Assembly (NCBI GenBank): GCA_963792175.1
Contig: CAWBVG010000017.1
Coordinates: forward strand, 1-53,911
Direction of reading: 5' to 3'
Origin: CAWBVG01 sp963792175
GTDB lineage: Bacteria > Acidobacteriota > Vicinamibacteria > Vicinamibacterales > CAVVIG01
DNA length: 53,911 bases
The position numbers were made by a program, and so were the translations under genes. Below are positions 1 to 7,533 of this stretch, in pieces; the stretch's first letter is position 1; every line of letters begins with the position of its first letter. The notes under the pieces are model-generated. The model was not told the DNA's origin. It searched no databases and saw only the letters and a program-made list of their open reading frames with translations.

Positions 1-1
1 C

Positions 2-142
2 GAGCGGACGTCGTGCGCGACCAACGTGGATCTGTTACGGCTGTACGAAAAGTGGATCAAGACCGGCAGCCGTCGCAGCGGGCAGCTCCTCGTCGAGCGT
101 GGCGTCGTACCAAATGCGTCGATCAAGGCGACACTTCAGTAA
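2..142 (+). CDS. C-terminal fragment of an unknown protein
   Basis: An open frame enters from the left edge and ends at TAA 140-142, giving the last 46 residues of a protein that starts outside the window. The tail is basic and helical-looking, with the stretch LLRLYEKWIKTGSRR. I do not recognise a family. Codon use looks coding, with G/C mostly at third positions, whereas the two other frames are rich in Arg and Ser as expected for shadows. Function cannot be called from this fragment. Confidence 0.45.
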   Translation, partial: ERTSCATNVDLLRLYEKWIKTGSRRSGQLLVERGVVPNASIKATLQ

Positions 143-591
143 GTTCGGCCTAACCCGTTCCCGGCACTCACAACGGGTAGTGCCCGCCCGTCGTGGCCGG
201 TTCGTCACACGCCTCGACTTTTCTGCTACACAGAACGTCTCCTGGAGCGGACAACTGCCCCTCTTTCAACTCAGAACCGTTCCGTCAGTGAAGGCGTCTA
301 AGGGATCAGCAGTTTTGAACAAACGGTTCATTCGAAGCAGTGGCTCGGTGTTAACAGACGGTAAAAGCGATGGTTACGGCCTCTGATTTGGGTGGTGACG
401 TCGAGAATCGGTCAAGAAACGGCGAGCAGGATGATTGAACGGCGCCGGGATTTGCAGAGAGCTCGTCAGCTTGTCATATGACTCTAGGTCAGTATAGTAT
501 TGGCAATTCATTTGCATAACGGCAGGCCATCTTAGCGTGCGGCCCGGCGAACCGGGAAGGGCCAGACGGGCCCAAGGAAGGAGCGGCGGCG
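143..591. other. Intergenic region upstream of the DksA-like gene
   Basis: About 450 bases of lower GC than the flanking genes. A short open frame at 99-386 has no recognisable content and a poor codon pattern, so I do not call it. The right end carries a clear sigma70-like promoter (471-498) and a purine-rich leader with a Shine-Dalgarno sequence before 592. Nothing else is seen. Confidence 0.6.
471..498 (+). promoter_or_regulatory. sigma70-type promoter of the DksA-like gene
   Basis: TTGTCA (471-476) and TATAGT (493-498) are separated by 16 bases, close to the -35/-10 consensus. Transcription would start near 505, leaving a leader of about 85 bases before ATG 592. This is one of the few promoters in the window with both a good -35 and a good -10. 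Confidence 0.6.
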
Positions 592-1056
592 ATGAACAAG
601 GTCACTCACAAGGCAGAGGCAGCGGAACCGCGCATGTCGCGGAATCGCTACAGTGAACTGAAACAGATGCTCGACGAACGTCGTCGCGAGATTCACGCCG
701 AGGTCCAGGGCAAGATGCGCGGCGTCCGGGAGGAGGGCGCCTGGGGCGGCAAGCTCAACGAAGTGCTCGACGCCGTCGAGAGCGCCGAGGCGGACATCCA
801 GGAAGACATCGAGTTCGCTCTCGTGCAGATGAAGTCCGAAACGCTCAATAAGATTACTGACGCGCTGGCGCGCCTCGAACAGGGCGACTACGGCAACTGT
901 TATGACTGCGGCGAGGAGATCGCCGAGAAGCGTCTCCGCGCTCTGCCGTTCGCGGTCCGGTGCAAGGACTGCGAGGAGGCCCGGGAGAACGCGCAGCAGC
1001 GCGAGCGGCAGCTTGCGTCGCGCCGCGGGACCGCTTCGCTGTTCCTCGACATGTAA
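592..1056 (+). CDS. DksA/TraR-family zinc-finger regulator
   Basis: 154 residues. The N-terminal two thirds are predicted helical or coiled coil (residues about 10-95). The C-terminus carries the C4 zinc finger of the DksA/TraR family: CYDCGEEI, then 17 residues, then CKDCEE (residues about 103-127). Members bind the secondary channel of RNA polymerase and adjust initiation, often with ppGpp, and act in the cytoplasm. The start is supported by GGAAGGAG about ten bases upstream and by the promoter at 471-498. The gene lies 90 bases before lon in the same direction with a strong hairpin between. The family is clear; whether it replaces DksA proper or is a paralogue cannot be said. Confidence 0.9.
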   Translation: MNKVTHKAEAAEPRMSRNRYSELKQMLDERRREIHAEVQGKMRGVREEGAWGGKLNEVLDAVESAEADIQEDIEFALVQMKSETLNKITDALARLEQGDYGNCYDCGEEIAEKRLRALPFAVRCKDCEEARENAQQRERQLASRRGTASLFLDM

Positions 1057-1073
1057 GACCCGGCGTCCCAACA

Positions 1074-1098
1074 GGGGCTCCGCCGGTGGCGGAGCCCC
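1074..1098 (+). terminator. Perfect hairpin between the DksA-like gene and lon
   Basis: GGGGCTCCGCC (1074-1084), loop GGT, GGCGGAGCCCC (1088-1098): an 11-bp perfect stem. No U-tract follows, so it may be a weak terminator, an attenuator or an mRNA-processing site between the two genes rather than a classical intrinsic terminator. Confidence 0.5.
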
Positions 1099-1146
1099 AG
1101 ACCTCCCCACCGGCGTCCCCCCCAACAGAAAAGAAACGAGGTCGCG

Positions 1147-3597
1147 ATGAGCGATCAACTCGAGAACCTCAAAGCCGAGGACGTCTCGATTGGCGAGAAG
1201 CCGCTCTCCATTCCGTCGGAGCTGCCGATTCTGCCGCTGCGAGACACCGTCCTTTTTCCGAATTCGTTCATGCCGCTCGCGGTGGCCCGCGAGAGCTCCG
1301 TACGCCTGATTGACGATGCGATTGCGAACGGCAAGCTGATAGCGGTCTTTACACAGCGCGACGCAGCCGTTGAAGAGCCGGGCCAGGACGATTTGTACCC
1401 GGTCGGCACCGCCACCCACATCCACAAGATGTTCAAGCTGCCCGATGGCAGCCTGCGGCTCATCGTGCAGGGCCTGGCGCGACTCAAGCTCGATCAAGTC
1501 ATCGATACACAGCCGTACCTGCGCGCCCGGGTGACCGCCGCCACCGAAGACACCAACGACGCCGATCGCCTGGAAATCGACGCGCTCGCGCGCAACATCA
1601 AGACAAACTTCCAGCAGGTGGTGTCGCTGTCGCCGCTGTTGTCCGACGACCTGCAGACGCTCGCCGTCAACATCACCGAACCCGGACGCCTCGCGGACTT
1701 CATCGCCTCCTCGCTGTCGACCATCGGCACCGCGGTGAAGCAGGACGTGCTGGAGACGCTGGACATCCGCACCCGGATGGACAACCTGAACCGGATCCTG
1801 ATCAAGGAGCTCGAGGTGCTCGAGCTCGGTTCGAAGATCCAGTCCCAGGTGCAGTCCGAAGTCGGCAAGAACCAGCGCGAGTACTTCCTCCGCGAGCAGA
1901 TGAAGGCGATCCAGAAGGAGCTGGGCGAAGGCGACGATCAGACCAAAGAGATCGAAGAGCTCAGCGAGAAAATTGAAGCGGCAGGCATGCCCGACGGCGT
2001 GAAGAAAGAAGCGCTTCGCGAGCTGGACCGGTTGTCGAAGATGCCGGTCGCCGCCGCCGAGTACACCGTCTCGCGAACCTACCTCGATTGGCTCGTGGCG
2101 CTGCCCTGGAACAAGCGGACCGACGAAGTCATCGATCTGCCGAAGACCAAGCAGACGCTGGACAAGGACCATTCCGGCCTCGAGAAGGCCAAGGATCGCA
2201 TCCTGGAATACCTGGCGGTCCGGAAGCTGAACCCGGAGGTCAAGGGGCCGATCCTCTGCTTCGTGGGTCCTCCCGGCGTCGGCAAGACATCTCTGGCGCG
2301 CTCGATCGCGGAGTCGCTCGGCCGCAAATTCGTGCGCGTGTCGCTGGGCGGCATGCGTGACGAGGCCGAAATCCGCGGCCACCGCCGCACCTACATCGGC
2401 GCGTTGCCCGGCCAGATCCTGCAGGGGCTCCGCCGCGCGGAGTCGAAGAACCCGGTGTTCATCCTGGACGAGATCGACAAGCTCGGCTCCGATTTCCGCG
2501 GCGACCCGTCGTCGGCGCTCCTCGAGGTGCTGGATCCGGAACAGAACAACACGTTCCGCGACCACTATCTCGACGTGCCGTTCGATCTATCCGAGGTGCT
2601 GTTCATCACCACGGCGAACGTCCTCGATCCCGTGCCCCCGCCGTTGAGAGACCGCATGGAGGTGCTCGAGCTCGCGGGATACACCGAGGAAGAAAAACTG
2701 AAGATCGCGACCGAACACCTGGTCGACAAGCAGGTGAAGAACCACGGGCTGACGCCGGAGTACATCCAGTTCACGCCGGCAGCGCTCCAGGCGGTCATTC
2801 GCGGCTACACGCGCGAAGCCGGCGTTCGCAACCTCGAGCGCGAGATTGGCGCGCTCTGCCGCAAGGTCGCGAGGCGCCGCGCCGAGGGTAACGAGTCGCC
2901 GATCGAGATTACGCCGGACGTCGTCGTCGATATGCTCGGGGCGCCGAAGTTCCTCGACGAGGAAATGGAAGAGCGCACCAAGGATCCGGGCGTCGCGATC
3001 GGTCTCGCGTGGACACCGGCGGGCGGCGAAGTGCTGTTCATCGAGGCGTCGAAGATGGCAGGCACCGGCTCGCTGACGCTGACCGGCCAGCTGGGCGACG
3101 TGATGAAAGAGTCGGCCCGGGCCGCGCTGTCGTGGCTGCGCACCCACGCCAAGGAGTACGGCATCGACCCCGACTTCTTCACCAAGGCCGAGATGCACGT
3201 GCACGTGCCGTCGGGCGCCATCCCGAAGGATGGTCCGTCGGCCGGCGTGACGATGGCCACGGCGATGGCGTCCGAGCTGACCGGGCGTCCGGTGCGAGGC
3301 GACCTGGCGATGACCGGAGAAATCACCCTGTCCGGACGCGTGCTGCCGATCGGCGGCGTGAAAGAGAAGGTGCTGGCCGCACGGCGGCTCGGCATCAACG
3401 AGGTGATCGTCCCCAAACAGAACGCGAAGAACATCAACGAGGATCTCACACCGGAGTTGCGGCAGGGACTGACCGTGCACCTGGTGTCGACGATCGACGA
3501 GGTGCTCGCGCTGGCGCTGCAGCCCGTCGCCACCGATCTGCGCCCGCCGAAGAAGGTCGCGCGTCCGGTGGGCCACGCCGCCGCGCCACCGCGCTGA
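1147..3597 (+). CDS. lon: ATP-dependent protease Lon (LonA type)
   Basis: 816 residues, full family length. Order: LAN substrate-binding domain (about 20-215), coiled-coil linker, AAA+ module with Walker A GPPGVGKT (374-381) and Walker B VFILDEID, then the Ser-Lys protease domain. The catalytic Ser is S698 in GPSAGV and the Lys is K741 in GGVKEK; their 43-residue spacing matches E. coli S679/K722. It degrades misfolded and regulatory proteins in the cytoplasm using ATP. The C-terminus has a short Pro/Ala/Arg-rich tail. ATG 1147 follows an AACGAGG-type ribosome site. The gene is intact, in contrast to many others in the window. Confidence 0.98.
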   Translation: MSDQLENLKAEDVSIGEKPLSIPSELPILPLRDTVLFPNSFMPLAVARESSVRLIDDAIANGKLIAVFTQRDAAVEEPGQDDLYPVGTATHIHKMFKLPDGSLRLIVQGLARLKLDQVIDTQPYLRARVTAATEDTNDADRLEIDALARNIKTNFQQVVSLSPLLSDDLQTLAVNITEPGRLADFIASSLSTIGTAVKQDVLETLDIRTRMDNLNRILIKELEVLELGSKIQSQVQSEVGKNQREYFLREQMKAIQKELGEGDDQTKEIEELSEKIEAAGMPDGVKKEALRELDRLSKMPVAAAEYTVSRTYLDWLVALPWNKRTDEVIDLPKTKQTLDKDHSGLEKAKDRILEYLAVRKLNPEVKGPILCFVGPPGVGKTSLARSIAESLGRKFVRVSLGGMRDEAEIRGHRRTYIGALPGQILQGLRRAESKNPVFILDEIDKLGSDFRGDPSSALLEVLDPEQNNTFRDHYLDVPFDLSEVLFITTANVLDPVPPPLRDRMEVLELAGYTEEEKLKIATEHLVDKQVKNHGLTPEYIQFTPAALQAVIRGYTREAGVRNLEREIGALCRKVARRRAEGNESPIEITPDVVVDMLGAPKFLDEEMEERTKDPGVAIGLAWTPAGGEVLFIEASKMAGTGSLTLTGQLGDVMKESARAALSWLRTHAKEYGIDPDFFTKAEMHVHVPSGAIPKDGPSAGVTMATAMASELTGRPVRGDLAMTGEITLSGRVLPIGGVKEKVLAARRLGINEVIVPKQNAKNINEDLTPELRQGLTVHLVSTIDEVLALALQPVATDLRPPKKVARPVGHAAAPPR

Positions 3598-3618
3598 CGC
3601 TTCGCTCGCGCGGAAGTT

Positions 3619-3700
3619 AAAAGTTAGAACTTAGAACTCGAAGTAAACTTAGAATTCGAACTTGGCAAATCCCGGTTCTCAGTTCTAAGTTCTAAGTTTT
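3619..3700. repeat. Intergenic inverted repeat built of AACTTAG words
   Basis: The left arm (3619-3638) and right arm (3681-3700) are 20 bases each and complementary at 19 positions, with a 42-base loop. Each arm is itself a degenerate tandem of a 7-base word (AACTTAG / CTAAGTT). The right arm ends six bases before the ATG of the next gene, so the hairpin could affect both lon transcript ending and downstream initiation. Confidence 0.75.
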
Positions 3701-3706
3701 AGGTTC

Positions 3707-4637
3707 ATGCAGGCCGTCTATTCGGACCGCTATCAGATTGATCTGGGCCTGCATGTCTTTCCCACCGCCAAGTACCGCCTGATCGCAGAGCGTCTGTCGC
3801 AACGTCCCGACATCACGTTCGTCGAGCCCGAGCCGGCCACGTGGGCGCAGCTGGCGCTTGTTCACACCGCCGAGTACCTCGCGAAAATGCGCGATGGAAC
3901 GCTTGGCGAGACAGAGGTCGATCAGCTCGAGCTGCCATGGTCGGCGGGAATGGTCGAGGGGTTCCGACTGATGGTGGGCGGCACCATCCAGGCCGCTCGC
4001 TTGGGCGTGCGGCATCCCGCCCGAGTCGATCGTACGGGAGACGGTTCTCGAACCGCCACTACGACCCGGCATTGTCTGTCACGTCGGCGGCGGCCTGCAC
4101 CATGCGTTTCCGAATCACGGCGAGGGCTTCTGTCCGTTCAACGACGTCGCGGTGGCGGCGCGCGTGCTCCAGGAGCGCGGTCTCGCGCGGATCGCTATCG
4201 TCGATCTCGATGTGCACCACGGCAACGGGACGGCCTTCATCTTCGAGGCCGATCCGAGGGTGTTCACGTTGTCGATGCACCAGCAGCACAACTACCCGCT
4301 GTGGAAGCCCAGAAGCACGCTCGACGTCGGGCTGCCGGACGGCGCACACGATGCGACCTACCTGCGCGAGCTCGAACGCGCCCTGCCGCAGGCGATGGCT
4401 CATCGTCCTCAGTGTGTGTTCTTTCTGGCGGGCGCCGATCCGTACGAGGACGATCAGCTGGGCGGCCTCCGGCTGACCAGGGACGGACTTCGCCGGCGCG
4501 ATCGGATGGTCATCGACACCGTGCGCGCCGCCGGCGTGCCGCTGGTTGTGACGCTGGCCGGCGGTTACGCCAGGCGTCTCGAGGACACCGTCGCGATCCA
4601 CATGGCGACAATCGAGGAGGCGGCCGTCAACAGCTGA
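3707..4637 (+). CDS. Histone-deacetylase-family hydrolase, frame broken
   Basis: Zn-dependent deacetylase of the HDAC / acetoin-utilisation / acetylpolyamine amidohydrolase superfamily. The N-terminal part (from ATG 3707) reads to GGTIQAARLGVRHP in one frame. The rest, from about 4023, continues in another frame with all catalytic motifs: GGGLHHAF, NDVAVAAR, DLDVHHGNGT (Zn ligands) and GADPYEDDQLGGL. A one-base indel at about 4000-4023 joins the halves into a roughly 310-residue protein of normal length. Because the active-site residues are perfect on the far side of the break, a sequencing indel is more likely than decay. The substrate cannot be told. Bases 4638-4649 separate it from the converging NUDIX gene. 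Confidence 0.85.
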
Positions 4638-4649
4638 ACGACGCGATCC

Positions 4650-5159
4650 CTAGAGCAGCGTCAGCGCAAACGCGGTCTTGAGGTCGACAATCTCGCCGCG
4701 CGCCGCCATGCCTCGGGCCTCGGCGATCGTCACGATACGGGACTCGATATCTTCGTCCTCGTCCGGTTTGTGGATCGAATCGGGTGGCGGCGCGTGAAGA
4801 CCTGACACCCGGAAGAAGATCAATTCCTCGTCACCATAACCAGGGATGGGATACCAGGAGCCGAGCCGCTCGAGGCGCTCCGGCACGCGCCCGATCTCTT
4901 CTTCGCACTCCCGCCGAGCGGCGGCGTCCGCCGATTCGCCCGCGTCGAGGCTTCCTGCCGGAAACTCCCACGTCATCCGATCGATTGGCGCGCGATATTG
5001 CCGGACCAGCACGACGCGGCCGTCGTCGTCGACGGGAATCAGCACGACCGACGGCGCGTGCCTGACGATGGCGACGTCATGCTCGCGTCCGTTGCGGAAG
5101 GTGAGCTTCCCGGCCTCCACGGAGAACACGCGTCCCTTGAACACGGTTTGCACGGTCAT
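4650..5159 (-). CDS. NUDIX hydrolase, ADP-ribose pyrophosphatase type
   Basis: Hydrolyses nucleoside diphosphate sugars such as ADP-ribose. The NUDIX box is complete, from GSLDAGES through RRECEEEIG, and is preceded by VVLVRQYR and WEFPAG, which are typical of the ADPRase group. From ATG 5159 (MTVQTVFKG) the protein has 169 residues. An earlier GTG at 5213 would overlap the rluD stop as GTGA and add 18 residues; GGAGG sits directly against the ATG, which is too close to serve it, so the start is unsettled. It is the last gene of the minus-strand run from ileS. Confidence 0.88.
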   Translation of the reverse strand: MTVQTVFKGRVFSVEAGKLTFRNGREHDVAIVRHAPSVVLIPVDDDGRVVLVRQYRAPIDRMTWEFPAGSLDAGESADAAARRECEEEIGRVPERLERLGSWYPIPGYGDEELIFFRVSGLHAPPPDSIHKPDEDEDIESRIVTIAEARGMAARGEIVDLKTAFALTLL

Positions 5160-5209
5160 CCTCCGCTCGGCTGAAAGCCTTCGCGCTCCATCGGCTCCCG
5201 AGCGTCTCG

Positions 5210-6199
5210 TCACGGCTCGTGCAGCGCGGGGTTGAACGACTCGCGGAGCTCGTCCAGCACGCGCTGCAGATCGTCGGGCAGCTCGCTCGTGAACTCCATG
5301 CGCCTCGCGTCGCCGGGATGCGTGAACGCCAGCCGCGCTGCATGGAGGAACGGCCGATCGAGGTGCGTGATGGCGCGAACGTCCCCGGGAACACGGCGAT
5401 GCACGCCGCCGTACAGCGAATCTCCCACGATTGGATGGCCGATGCCGCTCAGGTGGACGCGTATCTGGTGGGTTCGGCCGGTGTGAATCGCGACGCCGAC
5501 CAGCGTCAGCACGCGGCCGAAGTGCTCGGCGCGGACGATGCGGGTCACCGCCTCGCGGCTTCGCCGCACGCGCGCCGACGCCGGCGCCATCTTCTTCCGG
5601 TTCGACGGATCGCGGCCGATCGGCGCGTCGATCCGCCGCCCGGCCATCACCTCGCCCCAGGTCAGCGCGATGTATTCCTTTTCGACTTCGCGGTCGGCGA
5701 ACTGCCGGGCGAGCTCCTCGTGCGCCGAGTCGTGCTTCGCGACCACCATCAATCCCGACGTGCCGCGATCGAGCCGGTGGACGATGCCCGGCCGCTTTTC
5801 GCCGCCGATGCCGCTGAGATCGTCCACATGGTGGAGGAGCGCGTTCACCAGCGTGCCGCTGGCGTGGCCCGCGGCCGGGTGCACGACCATCCCGGCCGGT
5901 TTGTCGACGACGATCAGATCGCGATCCTGGTAGACGATCGACAGCGGCAGCGCTTCCGGCCGCGGGACCGGATCGACCGGTTCGGGCATGTCGATTCGGA
6001 TCGCCTGTCCCGCTTTGACCTGCTGGTTGGATTTCGCGGCGTGACCGGCGACGAGCACGTGGCCGTCCTTGATCAGCCGCTGGATGTGCGATCGCGAGTA
6101 GTCGGGCAGGATCGACACCAGAAAACGATCGAGTCTGGTGCCGTCGACGTCATCGGCGACATTGATGGTGTGAATCGCCATCGCGGTTCGGGCGGCCAC
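5210..6199 (-). CDS. rluD: RluD-family 23S rRNA pseudouridine synthase
   Basis: Up to 329 residues. An S4 RNA-binding domain (about 18-75) is followed by the pseudouridine synthase fold. The catalytic motif HRLDRGTSGL places the nucleophilic Asp at residue 144, and the later motif RTHQIRVHL is also present. It isomerises uridines in large-subunit rRNA; RluC/RluD specificity is not certain. The start is GTG 6199 or ATG 6181 (MAIHTINVADD); the latter fits family length better. It lies eight bases after the lgt stop, so it is probably co-transcribed with ileS-lspA-lgt. Confidence 0.93.
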   Translation of the reverse strand: MAARTAMAIHTINVADDVDGTRLDRFLVSILPDYSRSHIQRLIKDGHVLVAGHAAKSNQQVKAGQAIRIDMPEPVDPVPRPEALPLSIVYQDRDLIVVDKPAGMVVHPAAGHASGTLVNALLHHVDDLSGIGGEKRPGIVHRLDRGTSGLMVVAKHDSAHEELARQFADREVEKEYIALTWGEVMAGRRIDAPIGRDPSNRKKMAPASARVRRSREAVTRIVRAEHFGRVLTLVGVAIHTGRTHQIRVHLSGIGHPIVGDSLYGGVHRRVPGDVRAITHLDRPFLHAARLAFTHPGDARRMEFTSELPDDLQRVLDELRESFNPALHEP

Positions 6200-6207
6200 A
6201 CTGGCCG

Positions 6208-7008
6208 CTAGGCCGCCTTCCGCGCCCTCTTAGGCTCGGGCGTGACGACACGCGACAGATACACGAGCATCACGATCGCCAGCGGCGCCAGCACGATCGA
6301 GATGAACTGAGAGGTCGAGAACATTCCGACCGTGCCGCGATCGTCGCCGCGATAGAACTCGATGATGAAGCGCGAAATCGCGTAGAGCAGCATGTACAAC
6401 CAGAACGTCCGGCCCGGGAAGGGACGGCCCTTCCGTTCGGTGACGAGCAGCACGATCAGGATCAGCAGCTCGGCGCCGGCCTCGTAGAGCTGCGTGGGAT
6501 GGAGCGCGACGCCCAGCGGCGTGCCGACATTGGCGGCGGCAAAGGGATCGGTGAACGTGATCCCCCACGGCCTGGTCGTCGGCTTTCCGAAGCAGCAGCC
6601 GGCAAACAGGCACCCGAATCGGCCGACGACATGACCGAGCGCGATGCCGGGCGCAAACACGTCGCAGGTGGTCCACAGCGGCAGGCCGACACGCCGGATG
6701 TACCACAGCGCGACGATGACGGCGACGATCAGCCCGCCGTAGAACACGCCACCGGACCTCGCGAGCGTCAGCAACTCGCGCGGGTCGGCGGTGAACGACT
6801 TGAAGTCCGTAATCAGCAGCAGCAGCTTGGCGCCGACCAGCGCGCTGATGATGATGTAGATGCCGAGGTCGAGCACGCGATTCGCGTCGAGGCCGCGCTC
6901 CTTGGCGCGGATGCGCGCCAGCTGCAGGCCGAACAGGTAGGCGGCCGCCAGCAGCACGCCGTAGGTGTAGACCGTGATCGGTCCGAGTTCAAGCAGTCTT
7001 GGATACAC
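6208..7008 (-). CDS. lgt: Prolipoprotein diacylglyceryl transferase
   Basis: 266 residues, inner-membrane enzyme that transfers diacylglycerol from phosphatidylglycerol to the lipobox Cys of prolipoproteins, the first step of lipoprotein maturation. About seven hydrophobic segments are visible. The Lgt signature region GHVVGRFGCLFAGCCFGKP is present, with the essential Arg and Gly residues, and the C-terminal YRGDDRG motif is conserved. The ATG at 7008 overlaps the 3' end of lspA by 20 bases. Having lspA and lgt adjacent makes functional sense: the next enzyme of the pathway is encoded immediately upstream. Confidence 0.96.
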   Translation of the reverse strand: MYPRLLELGPITVYTYGVLLAAAYLFGLQLARIRAKERGLDANRVLDLGIYIIISALVGAKLLLLITDFKSFTADPRELLTLARSGGVFYGGLIVAVIVALWYIRRVGLPLWTTCDVFAPGIALGHVVGRFGCLFAGCCFGKPTTRPWGITFTDPFAAANVGTPLGVALHPTQLYEAGAELLILIVLLVTERKGRPFPGRTFWLYMLLYAISRFIIEFYRGDDRGTVGMFSTSQFISIVLAPLAIVMLVYLSRVVTPEPKRARKAA

Positions 7009-7533
7009 GAGTTCCTATACCGAGCATATCCAGAATCATGATCGCCACGCCGACGGAAATCGCCGAATCGGCGACGTTGAACGCCCAGAAGTGATGGTTC
7101 TGCCAGTAGACGTCGACGAAATCGACCACCGAGCCGGCGATGATGCGGTCGAGCAGGTTGCCGGCCGCGCCGCCGATGATGAGCGCCAGTCCGATGCGGG
7201 CGACCAGCTGATGGTGCGCGAGGCTTGCCGCATACAGGCCGACGCCGACCAGCGCCGCCGTCGCGATCATCGCGATGACGACGGTCTTGAACGGAAACTC
7301 GGCATAGTTGAGGATGCCGAACGCGGCGCCGCTGTTCCGCACGTGGGTGAAATCCATCAGTCCGGGCACGATCGTCACACTATCGTGGATCGGCAGCGTC
7401 GCCCGCACCAGCGCCTTCGTCAACTGATCGACGATGACGATCGTCAGCGGCAGCCAGAGCTCGAGCCGCCGCGACTGCGCCGGGAGATGATGTTCCGCTT
7501 CTGGCGCGGGGAGTCGCCGGTTCCTTCGCTCAT
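6989..7533 (-). CDS. lspA: Lipoprotein signal peptidase (signal peptidase II)
   Basis: Aspartyl protease of the inner membrane that cleaves lipoprotein signal peptides after Lgt action. Four membrane segments are seen; the catalytic Asp residues lie in GNLLDRI and FNVADSA. The core from LELWLPLTIVIVDQ is intact. The N-terminus is unclear. The in-frame extension reaches back to 7561, overlapping ileS by about 30 bases, and is Arg-rich. The ATG at 7533 overlaps the ileS stop as ATGA and begins MSEGTGDSPRQ, but joins the core only if one base is gained or lost near 7460-7500. I favour ATG 7533 with an indel. Confidence 0.9.

Noticed and set aside
99..386. Possible 95-residue plus-strand gene
   Set aside because: Ser/Arg-rich, no ribosome site, overlaps the end of a better frame, no recognisable content.
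532..2565. 677-codon open frame on the minus strand
   Set aside because: Antisense to the DksA-like gene and lon, which have perfect family motifs; its composition (Arg, Leu, His, Asp-rich, no domains) is what antisense reading of high-GC genes gives.
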